The notes: generated from the letters alone by a model not told the origin. A DNA stretch of 64,000 nucleotides from Phenylobacterium sp. J426 (GCF_024699945.1 NZ_JAJOMY010000001.1:3479001-3543000), one strand, 5' to 3'. Shown: positions 11,330-20,832, counted from the stretch's first letter. Numbers and translations: made by a program.

Positions 11330-13100
11330 AAGCTCTGCCCGATGCTGATGTAGACCTGGATCGGCGACTGACCGCGGCGCCGGGCAACCGGGGTGGCGAT
11401 GTCGACGCGGATCGGTGCGAAGCCGAGGTTGTAGCGGACGCCGAGGCCTGCGCCGACCGCCAGTTCATCGAAGTCCACCGCGCCTTCCGAACCCACCGAA
11501 CCGGCGTCGACGAAGAGCGCGAAGCCCCACTTGGTTGTCAGCTCGCGCCGGAACTCCGCCGAGGCCTCGAACAACGAGGTGCCGCCGCGCGGCGTGCCGT
11601 CGTCGAGGCGGGGGCCTACGCCCTGGTAGGAGAAGCCGCGGACCGAACCCCCGCCACCGGCGTAGAAGCGTCGTGACGCCGGCACCTCCGGGATCGTGCC
11701 ATTGATGATGCGCCCCACTCGCAACCGGCCCGCCGCCACGGTTCGGGCGTCACGATCCAAAGGCAGATAGGCCGTGCCCTGAACCTGGAGACGCAGGTAC
11801 GGCAGGTTCTCCTCGCCCAGGATGACGGTCGGCTCGGCGCGGGCCGAAAGCCTCCAGCCACGGCGTGGATCAAGCGGGTCGTTCGAACGGTCGAGCAGGA
11901 CGTCGCCGAGGATGGCCGCCGTCACCAGGTCCCGGCCGAGACTAGAGAGATCCTCCTCGTCGGTCTCCTGGTTCCGGCTCGCGTCGAGGCTGGCGCCGAG
12001 GGTGACGTAGGAGGTCTTGCCGTAGCGCCGGGTGACGTCGCCGCGGACGCCAAAGCCGGTCTCATCGAAAGCGTCGGTCGTGATGTCGTAGGCGGCCGCT
12101 CCCAGGCGCAGCGTCTGCTGGGCGCGGCGCCAGTGCGGCAGGGTAAGCTCCGGCTCGATGCGACTGTCCTTGTCGGAGAGGCGGCCCAGGACGGAGAGGG
12201 TGTCAGCCCGACCCAGGACATTGTAGCGCGTCCAGCGGGCCTCGACGCCGGCCCCGTCGGTGGTCGAATAGCTCGCGCCGGCCTCGATGCTGTGTCGCTT
12301 GCGCTCCGCAAGGCTGACGACCACCGGCCGCAAGCCCTCCGACGTGGCCTTGGCCGGGGGGCGAGCGCCACGGTGACGCTCTCGTAGACCCCGGTGTCTA
12401 GGAGCCGGCGCTCAAGTTCGGCCACGTCGTCGGGATCGTACGTGTCCCCGGAATTCCAGGGCGCCAGGCTGCGGACCCAGGCGGCGCGCGTGCGCCCGTC
12501 CGTGGTGATCTCCAGCCCGTCGAGCTTCACCAGTTCGCCGGCCTGGATCCGATAGGTGGGCGTCAGGCTCGCATCGGCATGGTCGACGATGACCTCGCGA
12601 GGCTGCGGGATGGCGTCTGGATAGCCGCGCCCCTGCAGCAGCGCGATGACCCGTCCCTCGGCCCCTACGACAACGGCTGCGCGGCCGGGATCGCCGGGCT
12701 TGAGCTCCATCGCGCTCCGCGCGGCGCGCTCGGTCTCCGGGTCGGGCGCAGCGCCCTGCCATTGGATCGCCGCCTCCCCGAGCCGGAACCGTGGGCCTGG
12801 CGTGATGCGGACCAGCGGCGTCGGCGGGTCAGCCTCGCTGACGTCGGGCTCGACGCCATAGGCGTAGTAGCCTTCCGATCGCAGGACCGCGATGGCGTCC
12901 TCGGCGGCGGCGCGCGCGCGGCGGCGCGCCTCGAAACGCGTCTCGATCCTGTCGTCCGTGTTGCCGATCGCGCGCTGGATTGCGGCGCGCAGATCGCCGT
13001 CCAGCTCGCCCTCGACAACGGCGCGCGGTTCGGCGGCGAAAGCCACGCCATGAACGCACAAGGCCGCCGTAGCGGCAAAGGCGTGGAGCAATCGACCCAA
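11326..13100 (-). CDS. tamA: Outer-membrane assembly protein TamA (BamA/Omp85 family), one frame break
   Basis: Outer-membrane partner of TamB. A signal peptide (LLHAFAATAALCVHGVAFAAEP) is followed by POTRA-like domains (SEGYYAYGVEPDVSEADP, VIALLQGRGYPDA) and a C-terminal 16-strand Omp85 barrel (GLGVRYNLGFAPIRVDIATP, ending VYISIGQSF, with the terminal phenylalanine expected of outer-membrane barrels). The frame breaks at the G6 run 12356-12361: adding one base joins VTVALAPP to AKATSEGLRPVVV and gives 591 residues, normal for TamA. An in-frame TGA lies two codons before the TTG at 13100, so the start is TTG 13100 or a TTG just after it. tamA and tamB overlap by four bases. Confidence 0.9.
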
Positions 13101-13514
13101 AGCTCAGAATCCCAGCGAGCCCCCCAAGCCGGTGTAGCTGTGCGGTGCCGCGCTGTCACGTGGCGCGACGATCGGAAAACGGGAAGAGGTTCGAAGTTCT
13201 CGCTTGCGGCGATTTGCTGCGGCGACGGCGACACGCCGAACATCGAGAATGTCCGTCGTAAGTAAACAAGCTCGGCCGTTGAGATGTATTTGGCCGCTGA
13301 ATTACGGCCAGAATGCGACGTCACTTGCGGCGTGCGACGCGCCGCCACAGCCTAATCATGTCTTCGAGAATAACTTTGAAGCTTCACAACAGTATAGTGT
13401 TGCGACCGCCGAACGACGCATCTAAGGCGCAATTCGTCGCGGGGGCACGCCGTGCGGTCTGCTGACCGCCCGCCGGATCACCATCAACCCACATCGAGCG
13501 TCGGAGTTCCTTCG
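13101..13514. other. 414-bp intergenic region upstream of the GH16 gene
   Basis: Noticeably more AT-rich than its surroundings, and divergent between tamA (minus) and the GH16 gene (plus), so it should hold both promoters. A -10-like TATAGT is at 13393-13398, but I see no convincing -35 at the right spacing. The small open frames here show no coding character. No riboswitch, tRNA or repeat was recognised. The ribosome binding site of the GH16 gene (GGAG) is at its right end. Confidence 0.5.
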
Positions 13515-15758
13515 ATGGGCTATCGCAACGCGTCGGGCGTCATGCTGCCTGACACGAACCAGTATGGCGTGCGCTACGTAAAGGGCACGTGGGCCAGTGA
13601 GACGTTGTGGGGTTCGGACGGGCCGGATGAGTTCGAGGGCGGCGGCGGCCGCGACACCTTGGTCGGCGGCGGCGGCGACGACTTCTATTGGGTTCGCGAC
13701 ACCCGCGACGTGGTGCGGGAGAACGCCGGCGGCGGCGTCGACACCGTCAAGATCTGGTCCTCCTACACCCTGCCCGCCCACGTCGAGAACCTGATCGTGT
13801 TCGGGGGCGGCAGCTACGCCGCCGGCAACGACCAGAACAACATCATCCAAGGCCTCGACGGCGACCAGTTCATCTACGGCGGCCGCGGCGAGGACGTGCT
13901 GCTCGGCGGCGGCGGGTCCGACACCTTCATCGTCTACCGGGGCGAGGGCAACAAGGTGATCCAGGACTTCCAGTCCTGGTCCGACAAAGTTCGCCTGGTA
14001 GGCGGCGACCTCTACACCTTCGACCAGGTGAAGGCCGCCATGACCCAGGTCGGATCCGATGTCGTGCTGAACGACGGCGGCACACAGATCATCTTCCGCA
14101 ACGCCACCATCGGACAGTTCACCGCGCGCGATTTCCAGCTGCCGCTGAACTATGGGGCGCTGGGCTCCCAGACCTTCGTCGACAACTTCGACAGCCTTCA
14201 GCTCGGCTCGGTCTGGAAGACCAACTTCGGCTATGCGGGCGACGGCCTGAACAGCTTCACCCTGCCCCGCAACGGCGAACTGCAGGTGTACGTGTCGCCC
14301 GACTTCAAGGGCACGACCGGCGCCGCGCTCGGGCTCAATCCCTACAGCGTCAGCAACGGCGTGCTGACGATCACCGCCCAGCCGGCCGGGTGGCAGTCGC
14401 AGAACATGTGGGGGTATCAGTACACCTCCGGGATGCTGGATTCCCACCACACCCAGACCTACGGCTACTTCGAGATGCGGGCCGAGCTGCCGGACGGCCA
14501 GGGCCTGTGGCCGGCGTTCTGGCTGCTGGGCGAGAACAACAACGAGATCGACATCCTCGAAGGTCTCGGGTCCGACACCAGCGTGCCGCACACGGCCATT
14601 CACTCGAATTCGGTGCCGGCGCTCGGCCTGCAGAACTACATCCCGAACAGCGCCGGCTTCCACACCTATGGCGCGCTCTGGAGCCCGTCCGAGATCATCT
14701 TCTACGTCGACGGTTCCGAGATCTGGCGGACCGCGACGCCTTCCGACATGACCAAGCCGATGCACATGATCGTCAACCTGGCGGTCGGCGGGCATTGGCC
14801 GGGCTCGCCCGACGCGACGACGCCGTGGCCGGCGCAGCTGAAGGTCGATTACGTCAAGGCCTGGAACCTGCCTGGGGTCGGCGCGGCGCCGACACCTTCG
14901 CCGACGCCGCCTCCGGCTCCGCCGCCGCCGCCGACCTCCGGGTCGGGCGTGGCGCTGACGTCGCAAGCGTTCGGCGACGTGCTGAAGGGCGGTGCGGGCG
15001 CCGATACCCTGACGGCCGGCAACGGCGGCGAACAGATGACGGGCGGCGCCGGCGCGGACGTCTTCGTCTTCGGCCGCGTTCCGTGGTCGCCCACGGTGAT
15101 CAAGGACTTCCAGATCGGAACCGACAAGCTGGACATCGCCGCCCTTCTGAAGGGAGCCCCCGCGGCCGAGCGCGTGGTGCTGATGGATGACGGCGCGGGC
15201 GGCACCAAGGTCGTGATCGATCCCGATGGCCCCGGCGGCGCCTGGCCGGACTACGTCGCGCAGCTGCAGGGCGTCCGGGTCACGAGTGTCGCCGACCTGG
15301 GCGCTGGCGGCTCGACCGCGCCGGCTCCGACGACGCCTCCGCCGCCCGCCGGCGGTTCGCCGGGCGTTACGCTGACCTCGGCGTTTCCCGGAGACACCCT
15401 CCGTGGCGGTTCGGGCGCCGACACGCTGAACGCCAGCCGAGGCTCCGACACTCTGACCGGCGGCGACGGAGCGGATCGCTTTGTCTTCGCCCAGACGCCC
15501 TGGAGCCCGGCCACGATCACCGACTTCAAGGACGGCGACGTGCTCGACCTGCGGGGCATGTTCAAGGCGGGAGGCGCCTGGAGCGCCGACCCGGTCGCCG
15601 AGGGATACCTCAAGCTGCTGAGCGACGGCGCCGGGGGCGCCAAGGTGATCTACGACAGCGACGGGCACGGCCACGCCGACCCGTGGGGAACCTACTTCCT
15701 CCACCTGCCCGGCGTCCCGCCGTCCAGTCTCGACGGCGCGGACTGGGTCATCCGGTAG
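13515..15758 (+). CDS. Family 16 glycoside hydrolase with RTX-like calcium-binding repeats (secreted beta-glucanase type)
   Basis: 748 residues with no Sec signal. Order: an N-terminal RTX-like block (about residues 15-220) with nonapeptides such as GGGGRDTLVGGGGDDFYW and GGRGEDVLLGGGGSDTF; a GH16 catalytic domain (about 225-455) with the active-site motif NEIDILEGLG (E-x-D-x-x-E) preceded by GLWPAFWLLG; a proline-rich linker; then two tandem RTX-like modules (FGDVLKGGAGADTLTAG and PGDTLRGGSGADTLNAS) separated by a second Pro-rich linker. Absence of an N-terminal signal with C-terminal glycine/aspartate repeats fits type I secretion. Substrate is probably a beta-1,3/1,4-glucan, by family only. 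Start at ATG 13515 has GGAG upstream; an in-frame GTG lies at 13452. A strong hairpin follows the stop. Confidence 0.92.
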   Translation: MGYRNASGVMLPDTNQYGVRYVKGTWASETLWGSDGPDEFEGGGGRDTLVGGGGDDFYWVRDTRDVVRENAGGGVDTVKIWSSYTLPAHVENLIVFGGGSYAAGNDQNNIIQGLDGDQFIYGGRGEDVLLGGGGSDTFIVYRGEGNKVIQDFQSWSDKVRLVGGDLYTFDQVKAAMTQVGSDVVLNDGGTQIIFRNATIGQFTARDFQLPLNYGALGSQTFVDNFDSLQLGSVWKTNFGYAGDGLNSFTLPRNGELQVYVSPDFKGTTGAALGLNPYSVSNGVLTITAQPAGWQSQNMWGYQYTSGMLDSHHTQTYGYFEMRAELPDGQGLWPAFWLLGENNNEIDILEGLGSDTSVPHTAIHSNSVPALGLQNYIPNSAGFHTYGALWSPSEIIFYVDGSEIWRTATPSDMTKPMHMIVNLAVGGHWPGSPDATTPWPAQLKVDYVKAWNLPGVGAAPTPSPTPPPAPPPPPTSGSGVALTSQAFGDVLKGGAGADTLTAGNGGEQMTGGAGADVFVFGRVPWSPTVIKDFQIGTDKLDIAALLKGAPAAERVVLMDDGAGGTKVVIDPDGPGGAWPDYVAQLQGVRVTSVADLGAGGSTAPAPTTPPPPAGGSPGVTLTSAFPGDTLRGGSGADTLNASRGSDTLTGGDGADRFVFAQTPWSPATITDFKDGDVLDLRGMFKAGGAWSADPVAEGYLKLLSDGAGGAKVIYDSDGHGHADPWGTYFLHLPGVPPSSLDGADWVIR

Positions 15759-15764
15759 AGGCTG

Positions 15765-15793
15765 CGGGCCTGCCCAAATGTTGGGCAGGCCCG
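15765..15793 (+). terminator. Strong hairpin terminator after the GH16 gene
   Basis: Thirteen-base perfect inverted repeat (15765-15777 with 15781-15793) around a three-base loop, seven bases after the GH16 stop codon. It lacks a clear downstream T-tract, so it may act as an imperfect intrinsic terminator or as an mRNA 3'-end stabiliser. Confidence 0.75.
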
Positions 15794-15886
15794 TACCGGC
15801 TCGTCCGAAGCGGCAGAATTCGGCTCCGCACCTTCCTGCGAGCCCGTAACCGTCCTAGAGGTTGAGCCTCGAGTGGATCGGAGCGC

Positions 15887-17368
15887 GTGGTAGCCGACGT
15901 GGGGGAACTGAGCAGGGTCAAGGCCGAGGCCTCCGTCGCGGACCGCCCCTACGACGAGGCGCGGGGCGCAGACGGGCACGTGCGCCCGCACTACGCCGCC
16001 CTGCAGGCGCGTCTCGCCACGCTGTCGCCCGACGAGCTGGCGGAGCGGCAGAAGACCCAGGAGCGCTTCTTCCTGCTCCAGGGGATCACCTTCACGGTCT
16101 ACGGCGCCGAAAGCTCCACCGAACGGATCATCCCGACCGACATCCTGCCCCGGATCATTCCGGCGTCGGAATGGGCCAAGGTGGAGAGCGGGCTGATCCA
16201 GCGGCTGCAGGCCCTGAACATGTTCCTGGCCGACATCTACTCGGAACAGCAGATCCTGATGGACGGCGTCGTGCCGCGGGAGCTGGTGCTGACCGCGCCC
16301 TCCTACCGGCGCGAGATGCAGAACCTGTACGTGCCGCACAAGGCCTACGCCAACGTCTGCGGCTCGGACCTCATCCGCCAGCCCGACGGCGCCTTCGCCG
16401 TTCTGGAGGACAATCTCCGCGTTCCGTCCGGCGTCTCCTACATGCTGGCCAACCGCGAGGCGTCCAAGCGCGTGTTTCCCGGCACGTTCCGCGGCGCCGG
16501 CGTTCGCTCGGTTGACCGCTATCCCGACATGCTGCTGCAGACGCTGAAGAGCATGGCGGCGGACTGGCGGCCCAATCCGCAGGTCGTGGTCCTGACGCCC
16601 GGCGTCTACAATTCCGCCTATTACGAGCACGCCTACCTGGCCCGGCTGATGGGCGCGCCGTTGGTCGAGGGTCGCGACCTCGTCGTGCACGACAACTACG
16701 TCTACATGCGCACCACCACGGGCCTGCGCCGGGTGGACGTGATCTACCGCCGCGTCGACGACGACTTCATCGACCCCCTCACCTTCCGGCGGGATTCGGC
16801 CCTGGGCGCGGCCGGCCTGTTCAACGCCTACCGGGCCGGCAACGTCGTGATCTGCAACGCGCCCGGCACCGGGGTCGCCGACGACAAGGCCGTCTATGCC
16901 TACGTCCCCGACATCATCCGCTACTACCTCGGCGAAGAGCCGATCCTCCCGAACATCGAAACCTACCTGTGCCGCGAGCCCGCCCAGCTCAGCCACGTGC
17001 TGGCGAACCTCGACAAGCTGGTGGTCAAGGCGGTGGGCGCATCCGGCGGCTATGGAATGCTGGTGGGTCCGCACTCGACCAAGGCCCAACAGGCGGAGTT
17101 CGCCGAGGCGTTGAAGGCCGATCCGGAAAACTACATCGCCCAGCCCACCATCCAGCTCTCCACCGCGCCCTGCCTGATCGACCACGCCGTCGAGCCGCGG
17201 CACGTCGACCTGAGGCCCTTCATCCTGTGCGGCGAGAAGATCGTGGTCACGCCAGGCGCCTTGACCCGCGTGGCGCTCAAGAAGGGCTCGCTCGTGGTGA
17301 ACTCGAGCCAGGGGGGCGGCTCCAAGGACACCTGGGTGCTGACCGAGCCGAAGGAACCGCGCGCATGA
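15887..17368 (+). CDS. Circularly permuted ATP-grasp type 2 family protein
   Basis: 493 residues of the circularly permuted ATP-grasp family (PF04174/PF14403 type). Recognisable stretches are RERFFLLQGITFTVYGAE in outline, RIIPASEWAKVESGLIQR, VLEDNLRVPSGVSYM, LARLMGAPLVEGRDLVV and VVKAVGASGGYGMLVGP, the last being the glycine-rich nucleotide loop. Comparative genomics proposes that this family, with alpha-E and transglutaminase-like partners, forms an amide-ligating/peptide-modifying system; the substrate is not established. Start is GTG 15887 with GGAG upstream. The stop overlaps the next start (ATGA), so the three genes 15887-19310 form one operon. Confidence 0.93.
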   Translation: MVADVGELSRVKAEASVADRPYDEARGADGHVRPHYAALQARLATLSPDELAERQKTQERFFLLQGITFTVYGAESSTERIIPTDILPRIIPASEWAKVESGLIQRLQALNMFLADIYSEQQILMDGVVPRELVLTAPSYRREMQNLYVPHKAYANVCGSDLIRQPDGAFAVLEDNLRVPSGVSYMLANREASKRVFPGTFRGAGVRSVDRYPDMLLQTLKSMAADWRPNPQVVVLTPGVYNSAYYEHAYLARLMGAPLVEGRDLVVHDNYVYMRTTTGLRRVDVIYRRVDDDFIDPLTFRRDSALGAAGLFNAYRAGNVVICNAPGTGVADDKAVYAYVPDIIRYYLGEEPILPNIETYLCREPAQLSHVLANLDKLVVKAVGASGGYGMLVGPHSTKAQQAEFAEALKADPENYIAQPTIQLSTAPCLIDHAVEPRHVDLRPFILCGEKIVVTPGALTRVALKKGSLVVNSSQGGGSKDTWVLTEPKEPRA

Positions 17369-18308
17369 TGCTCGCACGGGTGGCGGACAGCCTCTACTGG
17401 ATCGGCCGGTACGTCGAGCGCGCGGAACACATGTGCCGCCTCGCCGACGTGATGCTGACGGCGACGCTCGATCGCTCGGACGCCGCCACCCAGGTGGCGC
17501 GGATCGCGCTCGCCGCGGTGGGCGACCTCGACGGCGAGAAGGCGAAGGATCCCTACGCCGCGGCCAAGGCGCTGGTCTTCGACCGCGAGGACGCCGGCTC
17601 GATCGTATCCTCCATCAGCCGGGCGCGGGAGAACGCCCGCCAGGTCCGCGACCAGATCACCACCGAGACCTGGGAGCGGCTGAACCTCATCTATCTGCGC
17701 ACCACGGGCGCGGCGCTGAGACGGCCTACGCCGACGGTTCCCAGGCCTATCTCCACGACATCATCGCCGACCTGCATCTCTTCAAGGGCGCCGCCGACGC
17801 CACCATGAGCCATGGCGAAGGCTGGCGCTTCCTGCTGCTGGGCGTCTACCTGGAACGGGCTCAGCTGATCGGCTCCCTGCTGGAGGTCTGCTTCGGCGAT
17901 GGCCGCAAGAGAGCGATCAGCGACCACTTCGCCCTCACCAACGTTCTGCGCATGAGCTGCGCGCTGGAGCCCTATCTGCGCGCCTACACCGCGGAGATGC
18001 AGCCCCGCTACATCCTGCAGTTCCTGATGCTGGACGAGGACTTCCCACGGTCCATGCGCTTCTGCACGGCGCAGATGGAATCGCACCTCCGGGCGATCAG
18101 CCGCCGGGCCGCCATGTCGGCGGCCGCCGGTCCGGAGCGCATCGCGGGTCGCCTGGCCGCGCGGCTCCAGTACGCCGACCTCGACGAACTGGAGGCGCAG
18201 GGGCCCAGCGCCTTCCTTTCCACGGTGCTCGACGAGTGCGCCGCCATCCACCGCGCCGCCTATGAGACCTTCGTCGCCTATCCGCTCGAAGAGCGGCTAC
18301 CGGCCTAA
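17365..18308 (+). CDS. Alpha-E domain protein, one frame break
   Basis: Alpha-helical alpha-E family (PF04168), always found near circularly permuted ATP-grasp and transglutaminase genes. It opens with the family's conserved start MMLARVADSLYWIGRYVERA, with the arginine/glutamate pattern that marks the family. The frame breaks near 17717: one reading frame ends LIYLRTTGAAL and the next resumes ETAYADGSQAYLHDIIADL. A single missing base (for example CTGGAG read as CTGAG) accounts for it, and the repaired protein is 314 residues, the usual length. Start ATG 17365 overlaps the upstream stop; ATG 17368 is the alternative. No catalytic residues are known; it may act as scaffold or glutamate-carrier partner. 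Confidence 0.9.
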
Positions 18309-18320
18309 GGGGGATTTCCG

Positions 18321-19310
18321 ATGTTGCTCGAGATCCGCCACGTCACCCAGTACCAGTACGCCGCTCCGGTGCGGGAAAGCGTGATGGAGCTGTGGATGCA
18401 GCCCCAGAAGAGCGCCCGTCAGCGACTGGTCAGCTTCGACCTCGAGCTGGATCCGCCCGCCCAGCTGTTCTCCTACGCGGACAGCTTCGGCAACGCGGTC
18501 TACCACTTCGACGTGCCCCAGCCGCACGATCGGCTGACGATCACCGCCCGCTCGGCGGTGGAGACGTCTGCGCCGACCGGCCTCCCCGAGGCGCTGGACA
18601 TGGGCGAGTGGGATCGTCTGCGGTCAGACTTCGTCCTGGGCGAGCACTTCGACTACCTGCGGCCGCACGGCTTCGCCCGCGAAACCGATGCGCTCCGTGT
18701 GTTCGAGACCGAACATGAACTCGAACGACTGCGGATGCGCGACCCGCTCAGCGCCGTCCGCGAGCTCTCCAAGGTCATCTACGGCGCCTTCGGCTACGAG
18801 GCCGGCGTGACCCGGGCCGACTCGCCGATCGACGATGTGCTGAAGGCGCGCGCCGGGGTCTGCCAGGACTTCGCCCACGTCATGCTCGCGATCTGCCGCT
18901 CCTGGGGCGTCCCTGCGCGCTACGTGTCGGGCTATCTGTTCACCGACCGCAAGGGCGGCGACCGCTCGGACCCGGACGCGACCCATGCCTGGGTGGAGGT
19001 GTTCCTGCCCTCGACGCGCTGGATCGGCTTCGATCCGACCAACAACACCGAGGCGGGCGAGCGCCATATCGCCTGCGCCGTCGGGCGGGACTATTCCGAC
19101 GTGCCGCCGTCGCGGGGCGTCTACAAGGGCGAGGCGGACAGCGAACTCTCCGTCGGCGTCTCCGTGCGCCGGGCCCGCGCGGCGATCAGCGAGCCGGAAT
19201 TCATGCGCACCTCGCGACCGACCGCCCGGCCAGGGGGGCGACGGCCTTCCGGTTCGGCGCTGGCCGAGCAGCAGCGGCTACACCACATGCAGCAGCAACA
19301 GCAGCAGTAG
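18321..19310 (+). CDS. Transglutaminase-like cysteine protease with bacterial transglutaminase N-terminal domain
   Basis: 329 residues. An N-terminal beta domain (MLLEIRHVTQYQYAAPVRES, family PF08379) precedes a transglutaminase/papain-like core with the catalytic cysteine in RAGVCQDFAHVM, histidine in ATHAWVEVFLP and aspartate in IGFDPTNN. The C-terminus ends in an unusual poly-glutamine tail (MQQQQQQ). It lies 12 bp after the alpha-E gene with its own GGGGGA ribosome binding site. In the proposed operon function it would hydrolyse or transfer amide bonds made by the ATP-grasp partner. No signal peptide, so probably cytoplasmic. Confidence 0.93.
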   Translation: MLLEIRHVTQYQYAAPVRESVMELWMQPQKSARQRLVSFDLELDPPAQLFSYADSFGNAVYHFDVPQPHDRLTITARSAVETSAPTGLPEALDMGEWDRLRSDFVLGEHFDYLRPHGFARETDALRVFETEHELERLRMRDPLSAVRELSKVIYGAFGYEAGVTRADSPIDDVLKARAGVCQDFAHVMLAICRSWGVPARYVSGYLFTDRKGGDRSDPDATHAWVEVFLPSTRWIGFDPTNNTEAGERHIACAVGRDYSDVPPSRGVYKGEADSELSVGVSVRRARAAISEPEFMRTSRPTARPGGRRPSGSALAEQQRLHHMQQQQQQ

Positions 19311-19440
19311 CTCGCGGGAGGTCGCTGCGGCGGGAAAGCCGCCTTGCGGCAAGCTTTGACCCACCGTCCTTGATGGGGCCCGGAAGCGGGCGCGCCGGTG
19401 GGCCGTCGTAGCCCGCCGCAGCGCCTCCCAATCTAGGGAT

Positions 19441-20631
19441 TCAGGCGGGCGCGCGGTAGGCCCGCGCGATCGCGGCCACCGCAGCCTCCGCTTCGGCCCG
19501 GTCCGGTGTCTCGTTGGCGTCGTCGTAGCCCCACGCCTCGTCCGATCCGGTTTGCTGGATCACCACGCCGTCGCGACGGCCCAGCATGCTGACGTTGTCG
19601 TAGATCAGGCCGTAGTTCACCTCCGGCTGCGGAATCAGCCACGCGATCTGCCCCCGCACCGGCACGACGGTCTCGTCCCGCCAGAGCGCCCGGGCGCCAT
19701 AGCCGGTGCAGTTGATGACCACCTTCTGCTTCAGCCTGGCGAGGTCGGCCGGGGTCCGGAACTCCATGGTCTCGATCCTGCCGCCGGACATCAGGAACTC
19801 GGCCATCAGGACGCGGCTGAGCTCCGTGACGTTGAACATCGGCAGCGAGGTCCGGCGCACGACCGGCGCGGCGAAGGGGTAGCTCTCGGGCGGCAGCCGC
19901 TCGACAGGCGGCGTCAGATCGGCCACCCGGCCGCCGAGGTGCGCGAAGCCGATCGGATCGCTGCGCCGTCCGGGCGGCCCTTCCGCGACCATGTAGCGAT
20001 CGATCCACTCGACCGGAGCGCCCGGCAGTCCGAGGTAGCTCGCGTAGGTCCGGAACGAGGCGCGGCTCATCCGCTCCCACAACGGGCCGAAGGTTGGGCC
20101 GATCGCATCGGCCTTGGCGATCCGGCTGTCCGGCGACCAGACGCCGGTGGCGCGCGAGGAGCGCACCTCGGGCGGCCGCTCCTTGGCATAGATGGTGACC
20201 CTCGCCCCGGCTCGTTGGGCGGTCAGGGCCGCCGTGAGGCCGAGCGCGCCGCAGCCGAGCACAGCCAGGTCCCGTTGCCCGGTGGAGAGCGCCTTCGGCA
20301 CGACCTCCAGGGCCGAACCCCAGGACAGCGACCAGCCGCTGCCGCCGTGGCCATAGTTGTGGACCACCAGCTTGTCGCCCACCGTCTCGGCGTCCAGCCG
20401 TGGCCCGGCCGCCCGGAACGGCCGCAGACAGACGGTGATGTTCATGATCCGGCCAGGCCGGGCGTCCAGGGCCGCGAGCGGCGGCACGGGGCGGAATGGC
20501 GGCTTGGCGGGCGCCAGCGGCGCGGGCGGCGGCGCGGCGCTCGTCGCGCAACCGCCGAGGCCCATCAGTCCGAGACCTGCCGCGCCCCGCAGGAACCCGC
20601 GTCGATCGTTCTGAAGCGCCTCTTGAATCAT
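19441..20631 (-). CDS. Tat-exported D-amino-acid-oxidase-like FAD oxidoreductase, circularly permuted
   Basis: 396 residues counted from MIQEALQNDRRGF. A twin-arginine motif (RRGFLRG, residues 10-16) and hydrophobic stretch end in a lipobox-like LGGC (25-28), so it is probably exported folded and perhaps lipid-anchored. In ordinary D-amino-acid oxidases the FAD-binding GxGxxG motif is N-terminal and the HNYGHGG signature is C-terminal. Here the signature (VVHNYGHGGSGWSLSWGSA, about 89-107, preceded by CLRPFRAAGPRLDAE) comes first and the Rossmann motif AVLGCGALGLTAA follows at about 123-135. The chain ends just where the signature block would normally begin. NCTGYGARALW and VPVRGQIAW are the usual DAO motifs. 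Start could also be 20652. Substrate unknown. Confidence 0.88.
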   Translation of the reverse strand: MIQEALQNDRRGFLRGAAGLGLMGLGGCATSAAPPPAPLAPAKPPFRPVPPLAALDARPGRIMNITVCLRPFRAAGPRLDAETVGDKLVVHNYGHGGSGWSLSWGSALEVVPKALSTGQRDLAVLGCGALGLTAALTAQRAGARVTIYAKERPPEVRSSRATGVWSPDSRIAKADAIGPTFGPLWERMSRASFRTYASYLGLPGAPVEWIDRYMVAEGPPGRRSDPIGFAHLGGRVADLTPPVERLPPESYPFAAPVVRRTSLPMFNVTELSRVLMAEFLMSGGRIETMEFRTPADLARLKQKVVINCTGYGARALWRDETVVPVRGQIAWLIPQPEVNYGLIYDNVSMLGRRDGVVIQQTGSDEAWGYDDANETPDRAEAEAAVAAIARAYRAPA

Positions 20632-20757
20632 CCGGTCTACCCCGCCCGCCATGCGGCCAGACTGCCGTTCCGCCGGGACGACGCAAATGCAAACCGCGAC
20701 GGCTTGCGCCGGACCGGAGCGGCGCCTATGGTCCGCGCCGCTTCGCGACCCGCGTGC

Positions 20758-20832
20758 GGGCCGGTAGCTCAGTGGTAGAGCATTCGACTTTTAATCGAAT
20801 GGTCCTGGGTTCGAATCCCAGCCGGCCTACCA
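20758..20832 (+). tRNA. tRNA-Lys (anticodon UUU)
   Basis: Complete cloverleaf: acceptor GGGCCGG pairs with CCGGCCT (one G-U at 1-72), D-arm GCTC/GAGC, anticodon stem TTCGA/TCGAA around loop CTTTTAA with anticodon TTT, T-arm CTGGG/CCCAG with TTCGAAT, discriminator A and an encoded CCA. 75 nt including CCA. It reads AAA and AAG codons. Confidence 0.96.

Noticed and set aside
13204..13425. 73-codon frame in the tamA-GH16 intergenic region
   Set aside because: No ribosome binding site, no family resemblance, and composition unlike neighbouring genes.
14880..15360. CRISPR-like or satellite repeat in the proline linkers
   Set aside because: The repeats are codon-level proline and glycine repeats inside one open frame, without spacers.
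13422..15704. 760-codon open frame antisense to the GH16/RTX gene
   Set aside because: Repeats of Gly/Asp codons read backwards give Arg/Pro/Val runs; the GH16 catalytic motif on the plus strand decides.
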